From Tannerella sp. (GTDB lineage: Bacteria > Bacteroidota > Bacteroidia > Bacteroidales > Tannerellaceae), in contig JAIRYY010000066.1 in assembly GCA_031267485.1 (NCBI GenBank), forward strand, positions 1-7,124: DNA of 7,124 nucleotides, written 5' to 3'. The translations under genes and the position numbers were made by a program. Each line of letters starts with the position of its first letter. The stretch's first letter is position 1. The notes beneath the pieces are model-generated. The model saw nothing but the letters and a program-made list of their open reading frames with translations, ran no database searches and was not told the DNA's origin. Positions 1-5,293 of the stretch are shown here, piece after piece.

Positions 1-10
1 CTTTCCCCGT

Positions 11-243
11 GTCATTGTGGTCTTCCCCCACGTCATTGTGGTCTTCTCCCCGTGTCATTATGGTCTTCTCCCGTGTCATTGTGGTCTTCCCCCACGTCAT
101 TGTGGTCTTCTCCCACGTCATTGCGGTCTTCTCCCACGTCGTTGCGGTCTTCTCCCACGTCATTGCGGTCTTCTCCCGCGTCGTTGCGGTCTCCCTCCCT
201 CGTCATTGTGGTCTTCTCCCGCATCGTTGCGGTCTTCTCCCCC
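11..243. repeat. 21-bp tandem repeat array, about 11 units
   Basis: Units begin at about 11, 32, 54, 75, 96, 117, 138, 159, 180, 202 and 223. The spacing is 21 bp, with two 22-bp steps. The unit reads roughly GTCATTGYGGTCTTCTCCC plus two variable bases. Units differ at scattered positions (TGTGG to TGCGG, CATT to CGTT, CTTCTCCC to CTCCCTCC), so the array is degenerate rather than freshly amplified. There are no spacers between units. Because 21 is a multiple of three, the array leaves long open frames coding 7-residue repeats on both strands; these are by-products, not genes. Each unit begins with GTCATTG, the same bases that begin the palindromic element at 241. The array continues to the left edge of the window, so its full length is unknown. 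Confidence 0.9.
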
Positions 244-318
244 GTCATTGCGAGCGTAGCGAAGCAATCCATGTCGTCGCCTGTGCCTGGATTGCTTCGC
301 TATGCTCGCAATGACGGG
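241..318 (+). repeat. Palindromic REP/MITE-like element, copy 1
   Basis: Arms of 31 bp (241-271 and 288-318) are reverse complements with a single mismatch. They begin CCCGTCATTGCGAGC and end GCAATGACGGG. They flank a 16-base loop, TGTCGTCGCCTGTGCC (272-287). This is the widespread bacterial repeat containing GCGAAGCAATCC, here as a full hairpin. No transposase lies in the window, so it would be a non-autonomous element or a relic. As RNA it would fold into a long stem. Function is unknown. Confidence 0.9.
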
Positions 319-427
319 GAGGGAGACGCCGCTCGTAATGGCTGGAGGGCTGGTTTGGGTATTATACTGAGCTCGGCATGGTTTTGTGCATTACTATTCA
401 TCGCAGTCTCCCTCCCCGTCATTGCGA
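306..427. repeat. 22-bp perfect inverted repeat around 78 bp of unique DNA
   Basis: Bases 306-327 (TCGCAATGACGGGGAGGGAG plus AC) are exactly reverse complementary to 406-427. The left arm includes the right end of palindromic copy 1; the right arm includes the head of the short repeat array before copy 2. The 78 bases between (328-405) contain no gene and no recognisable motif. The arrangement places two palindromic elements head to head around this spacer. Confidence 0.85.
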
Positions 428-438
428 CCTCCCTCCCC
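397..438. repeat. Two further 21-bp repeat units
   Basis: Two units with the same period as the array at the window start: 397-417 (degenerate, ending TCGCAGTCTCCCTCCCC) and 418-438 (GTCATTGCGACCTCCCTCCC plus C). They run directly into the palindromic element starting at 436, whose GTCATTGCGAGG is in register with them at 439. This links the 21-bp unit to the tip of the palindromic element. Confidence 0.75.
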
Positions 439-510
439 GTCATTGCGAGGAACGAAGCAATCCAGGCACAGGCGACGACATGGATTGCTTCCTTCGTCGC
501 TGGTGACGGG
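436..510 (-). repeat. Palindromic REP/MITE-like element, copy 2 (inverted)
   Basis: The left arm is 436-464 and the right arm 481-510, around a 16-base loop GGCACAGGCGACGACA (465-480). The loop is the exact reverse complement of the copy 1 loop, so this copy lies in the opposite orientation. A 39-bp core (453-491) is identical to the reverse complement of 261-299. The outer right arm (CCTTCGTCGCTGGTGACGGG) has diverged, so its stem is less perfect than that of copy 1. Confidence 0.85.
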
Positions 511-550
511 AGAAATACAATGCACAAAAATATCCCGCGTGAAGTATAAT

Positions 551-659
551 CACTAATCACTAATTCACTAATCACTGATAGAACGCCTCTGCGGGTCACT
601 AATCACTAATCACTAATTCACTAATCACTAATAGAACGCCCCTACGGGTCACTAATCAC
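551..659. repeat. 46-bp direct repeat built of CACTAAT heptads
   Basis: Copies at 551-596 and 604-649 differ at three positions; one extra heptad (597-603) separates them and a third partial copy follows (650-659). Each copy has CACTAATCACTAATTCACTA, then a variable base, then ATAGAACGCC and a GGGT end. Read on the minus strand, the repeat contributes the last codons and the stop of the regulator gene ending at 642. No hairpin or coding role is evident. Such heptad repeats are, from general knowledge, dispersed in Bacteroidales genomes. Confidence 0.85.
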
Positions 660-1250
660 CCCTTCTTCAATCAGGTTATTCATCAGGGCGTACATGGCCA
701 GGCCGGCGACGGATTTGATGTTTGTTTTGCGGGTGATATTCTTGCGGTGCGAGATGACCGTGTGGACGGAGATGTTCAGCCGTTCCGCAATTTCCTTGTT
801 CATCAGACCTTTTGCTATCAGTACGAGGACGTCCGTTTCGCGTTTCGTCAGTTCGTAGCTGCTGTCTTCCGGCGTGTCGCTTACGTTCAGCTGCGAATGG
901 GAATCTATGATAATCGTGCTTATATGCTCCTTATCTTCCCGTATGTCGACGATGCCGTTGAAGGTCCGGAGGGTGGAATTTTCCACGTACTGATAGACCA
1001 GCGCCACAGTCGCCATTTGCGGATAATCCTGTACGATACCTTTCAGGGTGTTGCGTCCCGTGCACGGCAGCAGGGTGGGATTCAGGAGCAGGATGTCCGG
1101 CTTCCCTGTAACCAGCCGGCCGTTCAGACATTCAATGTCGTGCAGCGGGGAGAGCATTTCCAGAGATACTGATTCTCCGAGTATCTTCATCAATCCTTCA
1201 GTGATAATGTATGAGGGTTCAACAATCAAGACCTTTTTCCTGACGTTCAT
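642..1250 (-). CDS. NarL/FixJ-family regulator with degenerate receiver
   Basis: A 202-residue DNA-binding protein. Residues about 5-120 resemble a receiver domain (VLIVEPSYIITEGL at 7-20, KPDILLLNPTLLP at 50-62), but the expected phospho-acceptor Asp is Asn57 and the usual acidic pair near the N-terminus is reduced to Glu11. Conventional phosphorylation is therefore unlikely. Residues about 134-195 form a LuxR/NarL helix-turn-helix (LTKRETDVLVLIAKGLMNKE, then IAERLNISVHTVISHRK). Its ATG overlaps the hemerythrin stop as ATGA (1247-1250), with AAAGGGA upstream as a possible ribosome site, so the two are probably translationally coupled. The last five codons (Val-Ile-Ser-Asp-Pro) and the TAG stop come from the heptad repeat. 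No kinase gene is visible. It may control feoAB and the flavodoxin (inference from the 7-2-7 type sites). The family call is secure; the target is not. Confidence 0.9.
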   Translation of the reverse strand: MNVRKKVLIVEPSYIITEGLMKILGESVSLEMLSPLHDIECLNGRLVTGKPDILLLNPTLLPCTGRNTLKGIVQDYPQMATVALVYQYVENSTLRTFNGIVDIREDKEHISTIIIDSHSQLNVSDTPEDSSYELTKRETDVLVLIAKGLMNKEIAERLNISVHTVISHRKNITRKTNIKSVAGLAMYALMNNLIEEGVISDP

Positions 1251-1939
1251 GTCGTTTCCCTTTCGATTCGTTTCACATACGGGACAAGCACTTTTTCTTC
1301 GATAAGGGCATGTTTGTTGAGGTCGGACGACAGCTGGTAAATATCAAACACAACGCTAATGGAATCGCCCTGCGGCACGTCCACGGGCAAATATTTGAAT
1401 ATAATCTGCATCAGGTCGTTCAGTTTGTCTTCAATGTCGTTATGCGCCTTTTCGAAGTCGCGTATGCGATATGCGCCGTGCTGCCGGCCGGAAACCAGCG
1501 CCTCGATGTAGGGAAAGACCGTCTCCTCCTCGTACATGAAATGCTCGGAAACCTCGTTCCGGTAGCCGGCAAAGAAGCGTTTCAGCACGGAGCCGTATTT
1601 CCCGTCGATACTGTCCGCGATACGGTTGAGATGCTGTTCGATATGAGGCAGCCGCTCGCTGAGGTAGTATCGGTGCGACGCCCTGAGGTAAGGCACGAGC
1701 AGGCGCATATCCGTCGCGACCACATCTTTTTCGTCCGGGATGTAGGCATCAAAGGAATACACGTTGCATATCAGCAGGAAAAAATCCGCCGGAATGTCGT
1801 ATTTCGCGCACACTTCCGCCACGCTTCTGTCCCCGAAACCGAGAGGAATCCCGAAGCGCGACAGCATGAGAATCAGATTGTGGTTTGCCGAAATCAGAGC
1901 GGCAAGTTTCATCTTTCCCGAAAAAAGTATTTTATTCAT
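1247..1939 (-). CDS. Hemerythrin-domain protein, RIC/YtfE/ScdA-like
   Basis: A 230-residue, probably cytoplasmic protein with no signal peptide or membrane segment. Residues about 12-60 resemble the ScdA N-terminal domain (DUF542: SRFGIPLGFGDRSVAEVCAK), but the usual CCGG-type cysteine motif is replaced by PLGFGD. Residues about 80-225 form a hemerythrin four-helix bundle. His89, His133, Glu137 (HFMYE), His166, His210 and Glu214 (HALIE) fit the di-iron ligands of the family. Known relatives repair iron-sulfur clusters after nitric oxide or oxidative damage, or bind O2/NO. Lacking the cysteines, this one may be a sensor rather than a repair protein (inference). It is the first gene of a two-gene unit with the NarL-type regulator and is divergent from the ferrous iron transporter. 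The ATG at 1937-1939 has no Shine-Dalgarno sequence, which is normal for Bacteroidetes. Confidence 0.88.
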   Translation of the reverse strand: MNKILFSGKMKLAALISANHNLILMLSRFGIPLGFGDRSVAEVCAKYDIPADFFLLICNVYSFDAYIPDEKDVVATDMRLLVPYLRASHRYYLSERLPHIEQHLNRIADSIDGKYGSVLKRFFAGYRNEVSEHFMYEEETVFPYIEALVSGRQHGAYRIRDFEKAHNDIEDKLNDLMQIIFKYLPVDVPQGDSISVVFDIYQLSSDLNKHALIEEKVLVPYVKRIERETT

Positions 1940-1970
1940 TGAAATCTGTCTTTTAAGTACGTTTCGGGTA

Positions 1971-1978
1971 CAAATATA
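1971..1978 (-). promoter_or_regulatory. -7 box of the hemerythrin/regulator operon
   Basis: On the minus strand this reads TATATTTG, a full match to the Bacteroidetes TAnnTTTG element, 31 bases before the hemerythrin ATG. No clear -33 TTTG is seen at the usual distance, which would fit a promoter that needs an activator. Confidence 0.6.
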
Positions 1979-2009
1979 CTCATTTTATTTTAATGGCAGC
2001 GTATCGCAT

Positions 2010-2027
2010 ATCCCCATTGTCGGGTAT
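2010..2027. promoter_or_regulatory. Candidate operator 1 in the divergent intergenic region (weak)
   Basis: ATCCCCAT-TG-TCGGGTAT: the left half is identical to that of operator 2 and the right half matches ATGGGGAT at 5 of 8 positions. The centre is 2018.5, exactly 31 bp (about three helical turns) upstream of operator 2 and 40.5 bp before the hemerythrin -7 box. The 12-base string CATATCCCCATT occurs at both sites (2007-2018 and 2038-2049). It could act on either divergent promoter. Confidence 0.5.
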
Positions 2028-2040
2028 TAACGGCCGTCAT

Positions 2041-2058
2041 ATCCCCATTAGTTGGGAT
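2041..2058. promoter_or_regulatory. Candidate operator 2 upstream of feoAB
   Basis: ATCCCCAT-TA-GTTGGGAT is an 18-bp dyad, part of a wider palindrome with arms ATATCCC (2039-2045) and GGGATAT (2054-2060). Its centre, 2049.5, lies 31.5 bp before the TACTTTTG box, the same spacing as at the flavodoxin promoter. The half-sites TCCCCAT and TCCCAAC (right half read on the other strand) are 7 bases with a 2-base gap, like the NarL 7-2-7 arrangement. The position, roughly -43 from a predicted start, suits an activator. Confidence 0.65.
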
Positions 2059-2080
2059 ATGGCGTGTGGAATTTATTCAC

Positions 2081-2088
2081 TACTTTTG
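2081..2088 (+). promoter_or_regulatory. -7 box of the feoAB promoter
   Basis: TACTTTTG matches TAnnTTTG exactly and sits within ACTACTTTTG, a 10-mer repeated unchanged at the flavodoxin promoter. The ATG follows 22 bases later through an A-rich leader (ACAAAAAAACGGA). No convincing -33 TTTG is present. Confidence 0.7.
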
Positions 2089-2110
2089 ACGCCTGAAACA
2101 AAAAAACGGA

Positions 2111-4060
2111 ATGAAGCTATCTGATTTACACAATGGCGAATCGGCCATAATAGTCAAGGTATACGGGCATGGCGGCTTTCGCCGTCGCATCATGGAAATG
2201 GGATTCGTTCGCGGGCAGAAAGTCGCGTCGATACTCAATTCTCCCCTCAACGACCCGGTGGAGTATTCGATTATGGGATATGAAGTATCGCTCAGGCACA
2301 GCGAAGCGGAGATGGTCGAAGTGCTGTACGAATCGGAGGCCAATGACCTGATTGTTGCCGCGGGGTATGCGAAACCGCCGCACGACGGGACGGACGCGTC
2401 CGTTCACAGCGAACGGACCGCGGACAGTGAACCCGGGCCGGACGAGCCTGCAGCCCGAACGGACGGCGGCGGCGGACGGCGGCGGCGGGACGGAGAGCTG
2501 GCCCTGCGCAAAAATATAATCAACGTCGCGCTCGTCGGTAATCCCAACAGCGGCAAGACGTCGCTCTTCAACGCCCTTTCGGGCAGGAGCGAGCATGTCG
2601 GGAACTACAGCGGCGTCACGGTCGACGCCAAAATGGGGCATTTCAACTATAAGGGCTATCACATCAACATAACGGACCTTCCCGGCACGTATTCCCTTTC
2701 GGCCTACTCGCCGGAGGAACGCTTCGTCCGCAGGCATATTTTCGAGAAGATGCCCGATGTGATTGTGAACGCGGTCGTGGCGTCGAACATTGAGCGGAAC
2801 CTGTATCTCACGACCGAGCTTATCGACCTGAATCCGCGCATGGTTGTGGCGCTGAACATGTATGACGAGCTCGAAGCCGGCGGCGCCGCGCTCGACTGCG
2901 GGATGCTGGGCAAAATGATCGGCGTCCCGATGATACCGACCGTCGCGAAATACCGCAAGGGACTTGACGCGCTGCTCGATACCGTGATTGACATATTTGA
3001 AAACCGCAGCAGAACGGCGAGGCATATCCACATAAACTACGGGACAGTCGCCGAACCTGAAATATTGGCGCTTAACGACATGATACGCAAGAGCGATGAC
3101 GTGCCGCAGCAGTTCCCGGCGCGCTACTGGGCGATAAAGCTGCTGGAGCATGACGCGGAAGCGGGGCGGATATTGAGCGCATGCAAAAACTGCGACCGCT
3201 GGAAGGCATTTGCGGACAGGGCGGCGGAGAGCATCAAAAACCGGACGAACGACGATGTGGAAACGCTTGTGTCGGATGCCAAATACGGTTTCATTGCGGG
3301 AGCGCTGCAGGAAACGTACGTTGCGGGAAGCGTTGATTTCAACCGGAAAACCCGCCGCATCGACAGCCTTGTGACGAACAGGTGGCTGGGCTTTCCCATC
3401 TTCATCATGCTGATGTGGCTCATGTTCATGACCACGTTTTATCTGGGCGCCTATCCGCAGGGGTGGATTGAGTCGGGCGTGGGGATGCTTGGGGACTGGA
3501 TTTCCGCCATCCTGCCCGCCGGCCCGGTGAAAGACCTCCTGATAAACGGCATTGTCGGAGGGGTGGGGAGCGTCATCGTCTTCCTGCCCAACATCTGGAT
3601 ACTGTACCTTTTCATTTCCTTCATGGAAGATTCGGGCTACATGGCGCGCGCGGCATTTATAATGGACCGGATCATGCACAGGATGGGGCTGCACGGCAAG
3701 TCGTTCATCCCGCTTGTCATGGGTTTCGGGTGCAATGTCCCGGCCATTATGGCGACGCGGACGATCGAAAGCCACAGCAGCCGCCTGATTACGATACTGA
3801 TCAATCCGTTCATGTCGTGCAGCGCACGCATACCGGTCTTTGTGCTGCTTGCGGGAACGTTCTTCCCCCGTCATGCGGGGACGGTACTGATTTCGATGTA
3901 CGTGTCGGGCATCCATCGCGGTTGTGACGGCGAAGATTTTCCGCAAGACGTTTTTCCGGGTCGACGAGACGCCGTTCGTCATGGAGCTGCCGCCCTATCG
4001 CATGCCAACGGCGAGGACGACGCTGAAACACGCGTGGGACAAGGGCGAACAGTACCTTAA
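2111..4060 (+). CDS. feoB: FeoA-FeoB fusion ferrous iron transporter, 5' part (frameshifted)
   Basis: Fe(II) uptake protein of the inner membrane. Residues 1-75 are a FeoA SH3-like domain (MKLSDLHNGESAIIVKVYGH). Residues about 80-134 are an unusual charged linker with GGGG-RRRR. The G domain follows: G1 GNPNSGKT 143-150, G2 Thr170, G3 DLPG 189-192, G4 NMYD 249-252. The membrane part starts near 424 and carries EDSGYMARAAF (506-516), GFGCNVPAIMATRT (538-551) and INPFMSCSARIPVF (564-577), all FeoB hallmarks. Homology stops at Ile601. The remaining 48 residues, to the stop at 4060, are an out-of-frame tail; the true continuation is in another frame from about 3915. Repairing one extra base would give 833 residues over 2111-4613, a normal length for FeoA-FeoB fusions. 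The motif VNAVVASN has Val224 where many FeoB proteins have Asp. The start is supported by the promoter box 22 bases upstream. Confidence 0.93.
   Translation: MKLSDLHNGESAIIVKVYGHGGFRRRIMEMGFVRGQKVASILNSPLNDPVEYSIMGYEVSLRHSEAEMVEVLYESEANDLIVAAGYAKPPHDGTDASVHSERTADSEPGPDEPAARTDGGGGRRRRDGELALRKNIINVALVGNPNSGKTSLFNALSGRSEHVGNYSGVTVDAKMGHFNYKGYHINITDLPGTYSLSAYSPEERFVRRHIFEKMPDVIVNAVVASNIERNLYLTTELIDLNPRMVVALNMYDELEAGGAALDCGMLGKMIGVPMIPTVAKYRKGLDALLDTVIDIFENRSRTARHIHINYGTVAEPEILALNDMIRKSDDVPQQFPARYWAIKLLEHDAEAGRILSACKNCDRWKAFADRAAESIKNRTNDDVETLVSDAKYGFIAGALQETYVAGSVDFNRKTRRIDSLVTNRWLGFPIFIMLMWLMFMTTFYLGAYPQGWIESGVGMLGDWISAILPAGPVKDLLINGIVGGVGSVIVFLPNIWILYLFISFMEDSGYMARAAFIMDRIMHRMGLHGKSFIPLVMGFGCNVPAIMATRTIESHSSRLITILINPFMSCSARIPVFVLLAGTFFPRHAGTVLISMYVSGIHRGCDGEDFPQDVFPGRRDAVRHGAAALSHANGEDDAETRVGQGRTVP
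3908..3924 (+). other. Frameshift site inside feoAB
   Basis: The 5' frame reads Ser-Gly-Ile through ATC at 3911-3913. FeoB homology resumes with ATC-GCG-GTT-GTG from 3915. Dropping one C of the CC at 3913-3914 restores Ser-Gly-Ile-Ile-Ala-Val-Val-Thr-Ala-Lys. A 2-base loss (GC) giving Gly-Ile-Ala-Ile-Ala would fit equally well. No slippery heptamer or long homopolymer is present, so programmed frameshifting is unlikely. Both sides keep good coding quality, which points to a recent mutation or a sequencing/assembly error. Confidence 0.85.
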
Positions 4061-4613
4061 AAAAATGGGAGGCGTGATACTCGTCGCCTCCATCGTCATC
4101 TGGTTTCTGAGTTACTATCCCGTGACCGGCGCGGACGATGCGGCCGTCGACGCGCCGGCGCGGACGGAACAGGCAGTCGCCGGGCAGGCGGTCGCTGACG
4201 ACGACGGCGCTCAGGAAGAGGACGCGCTGCAGTACGGACAGTCGTACCTGGGGCGTCTCGGCAGGTTTTTCGAGCCTGTCATGAAGCCGCTGGGACTGGA
4301 CTGGAAAGCGAGTGTCGCCATCCTGACTGGGCTGGCTGCCAAGGAAGTTGTCGTCAGCACGCTGGGCGTACTGTACAGTGACGGAAACGAGGCCACGCTG
4401 TCCGGCACGCTGCTGGCGTCGGGGGATTTCACGCCGCGGTCGGCGCTGGCCTTTATGATATTCGTGCTGATTTATGTCCCGTGCATTGCGGCGCTGGCCG
4501 CCATAGGCCAGGAGGCGGGAAGCAAAAAATGGGCGCTGTTTGCCGTCGTGTTTAATACAACGCTTGCATGGCTTGTCGCCCTTGCCGTATATACGGTGTC
4601 GGGCTTTTTTTAG
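3924..4613 (+). CDS. feoB: FeoB C-terminal part, separated by frameshift
   Basis: A 229-residue frame beginning at a GTG with no ribosome site, so it is a continuation of the 5' part rather than a separate gene; real coding begins near 3915. It starts at the FeoB stretch KIFRKTFFRVDETPFVMELP (4-23), followed by a membrane helix (VILVASIVIWFL, 51-62). An Ala/Asp/Glu-rich insertion (about 69-103) stands where many FeoB proteins have a short loop. Then come SYLGRLGRFFEPV (107-119), the conserved GLAAKEVVVSTLGVLY (136-151) and two further helices at about 174-195 and 203-226. The insertion contains a 12-bp direct repeat CCGGCGCGGACG (4126-4137 and 4155-4166). If the frameshift is real, neither piece alone should transport iron. 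No clear terminator follows the TAG at 4611. Confidence 0.88.
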   Translation: MTAKIFRKTFFRVDETPFVMELPPYRMPTARTTLKHAWDKGEQYLKKMGGVILVASIVIWFLSYYPVTGADDAAVDAPARTEQAVAGQAVADDDGAQEEDALQYGQSYLGRLGRFFEPVMKPLGLDWKASVAILTGLAAKEVVVSTLGVLYSDGNEATLSGTLLASGDFTPRSALAFMIFVLIYVPCIAALAAIGQEAGSKKWALFAVVFNTTLAWLVALAVYTVSGFF

Positions 4614-4649
4614 GGGCGCCATTCATCATAAATAGGTAGTAGCCGCTTA

Positions 4650-4673
4650 AAAATCACCATAAATGGGGATTTT
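4650..4673. promoter_or_regulatory. Candidate operator 3 upstream of the flavodoxin gene
   Basis: The core ATCACCAT-AA-ATGGGGAT (4653-4670) has one mismatch between its halves and extends to 11-bp arms over 4650-4673. The half ATGGGGAT is the reverse complement of ATCCCCAT at operators 1 and 2. Its centre, 4661.5, is 31.5 bp before the TACTTTTG box, exactly as at feoAB. The 2-base centre argues against a terminator hairpin for feoB. Confidence 0.65.
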
Positions 4674-4692
4674 CCGTTAAAAATGCATGAAC

Positions 4693-4700
4693 TACTTTTG
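4693..4700 (+). promoter_or_regulatory. -7 box of the flavodoxin promoter
   Basis: TACTTTTG matches TAnnTTTG and is embedded in the same ACTACTTTTG found before feoAB. TTTT at 4670-4673 is 19 bp upstream and could be a poor -33 element overlapping the operator edge. The leader to the first ATG is about 40 bases and A/T-rich. Confidence 0.68.
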
Positions 4701-4716
4701 CGGAGTATTTTTTTTC

Positions 4717-4753
4717 AATAAACAGAGCAAATTTTTTAATAAACAATGCAAAT
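4717..4753 (+). repeat. Pair of 16-bp direct repeats in the flavodoxin leader
   Basis: AATAAACAGAGCAAAT (4717-4732) and AATAAACAATGCAAAT (4738-4753) match at 14 of 16 positions and start 21 bp apart. The second copy contains the upstream candidate ATG at 4746. The duplication could therefore have created that ATG, which would favour the ATG at 4758 as the original start. Confidence 0.6.
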
Positions 4754-5255
4754 AAAAATGGACAAAACAGCTATTATCTATGGTTCGTCGACCGGAATGA
4801 CGGAAGACATCGCGAAAAAAATCGCATCGCAACTGAATGTTTCCAGCGAAAACGTTTACGAAGTTGCCGGTATTACACCTGAAACCGTCTCCCGGTACGA
4901 CGCGCTGCTGCTCGGCAGTTCGACGTGGGGCAGCGGGGAATTGCAGGACGACTGGTACGACGGCGTCGAGGTTCTGAAAAAATCGGATTTGACCGGGAAG
5001 AAAATATCTTTCTTCGGCACGGGCGATTCCTATTCCTATTCGGACACATTTTGCGACGCGCTGGGGCTTATTTACGGGGAAATAAAATCCTCCGGCGCCA
5101 TATTCACCGGACAGGTCGACCCCTCGGACTATACCTTCGACGATTCCGTCTCCGTTGTGGACGGGAAATTCGTAGGCCTGGCGCTCGACGAAACCAATGA
5201 AGCGGACAAAACTGACGGACGAATTGACCGTTGGATTAAATCTTTAGTTATATAA
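4746..5255 (+). CDS. fldA: Flavodoxin, long-chain type
   Basis: A soluble FMN electron carrier of 169 residues, or 165 from the second ATG. The FMN phosphate loop is YGSSTGMTE (12-20). The isoalloxazine loops are SSTWGSGELQDDW (58-70) and GTGDSYSYSDTFCDALG (90-106), the latter followed by the insertion typical of long-chain flavodoxins. LALDETNEADKTDGRIDRWI (144-163) is the usual C-terminal helix. Flavodoxins replace ferredoxin when iron is short, which fits the ferrous transporter upstream and the shared promoter architecture. Two starts are possible. The ATG at 4758 (MDKTAIIYG) agrees better with family N-termini, while the ATG at 4746 adds Met-Gln-Ile-Lys. An intrinsic terminator lies about 10 bases after the TAA. 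Confidence 0.95.
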   Translation: MQIKMDKTAIIYGSSTGMTEDIAKKIASQLNVSSENVYEVAGITPETVSRYDALLLGSSTWGSGELQDDWYDGVEVLKKSDLTGKKISFFGTGDSYSYSDTFCDALGLIYGEIKSSGAIFTGQVDPSDYTFDDSVSVVDGKFVGLALDETNEADKTDGRIDRWIKSLVI

Positions 5256-5265
5256 TGTTTTCCTG

Positions 5266-5293
5266 GAGGCGCACGCGACTGTGCGCCTCTTTT
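5266..5293 (+). terminator. Intrinsic terminator after the flavodoxin gene
   Basis: A perfect 9-bp stem GAGGCGCAC / GTGCGCCTC (5266-5274 and 5281-5289) with loop GCGACT is followed by TTTT (5290-5293), then C-rich and T-rich bases. It starts 10 bases after the flavodoxin stop and ends 15 bases before the DUF2023 start. The short U-tract suggests partial read-through, so it could set a high flavodoxin to DUF2023 ratio. Confidence 0.8.

Noticed and set aside
11..243. Possible CRISPR array
   Set aside because: Units are contiguous at 21 bp with no unique spacers, and no cas gene is present.
9..549. Several open frames of 80-165 residues on both strands in the 5' region
   Set aside because: They are 7-residue translations of the 21-bp repeat plus palindromic elements, open in several frames at once, with no gene-like composition or start signals.
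747..1172. 141-residue plus-strand frame opposite the regulator gene, and the 1310-1942 plus-strand frame opposite hemerythrin
   Set aside because: Both are antisense to genes with clear domain motifs and show no motif of their own.
3908..3924. Programmed ribosomal frameshift in feoAB
   Set aside because: No slippery heptamer, long homopolymer or downstream hairpin was seen, and programmed shifts are not a known feature of feoB.
2126..3982. 618-residue open frame antisense to feoAB
   Set aside because: It is the shadow of a GC-rich gene whose own frame carries all FeoA and FeoB motifs; the antisense protein is Arg/His-rich with no recognisable domain. The same applies to 3810-4622 antisense.
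4650..4673. Dyad after feoB read as its terminator
   Set aside because: The 2-base centre makes a poor RNA loop, the only T-run is part of the arm, and the position relative to the promoter box matches the feoAB operator exactly.
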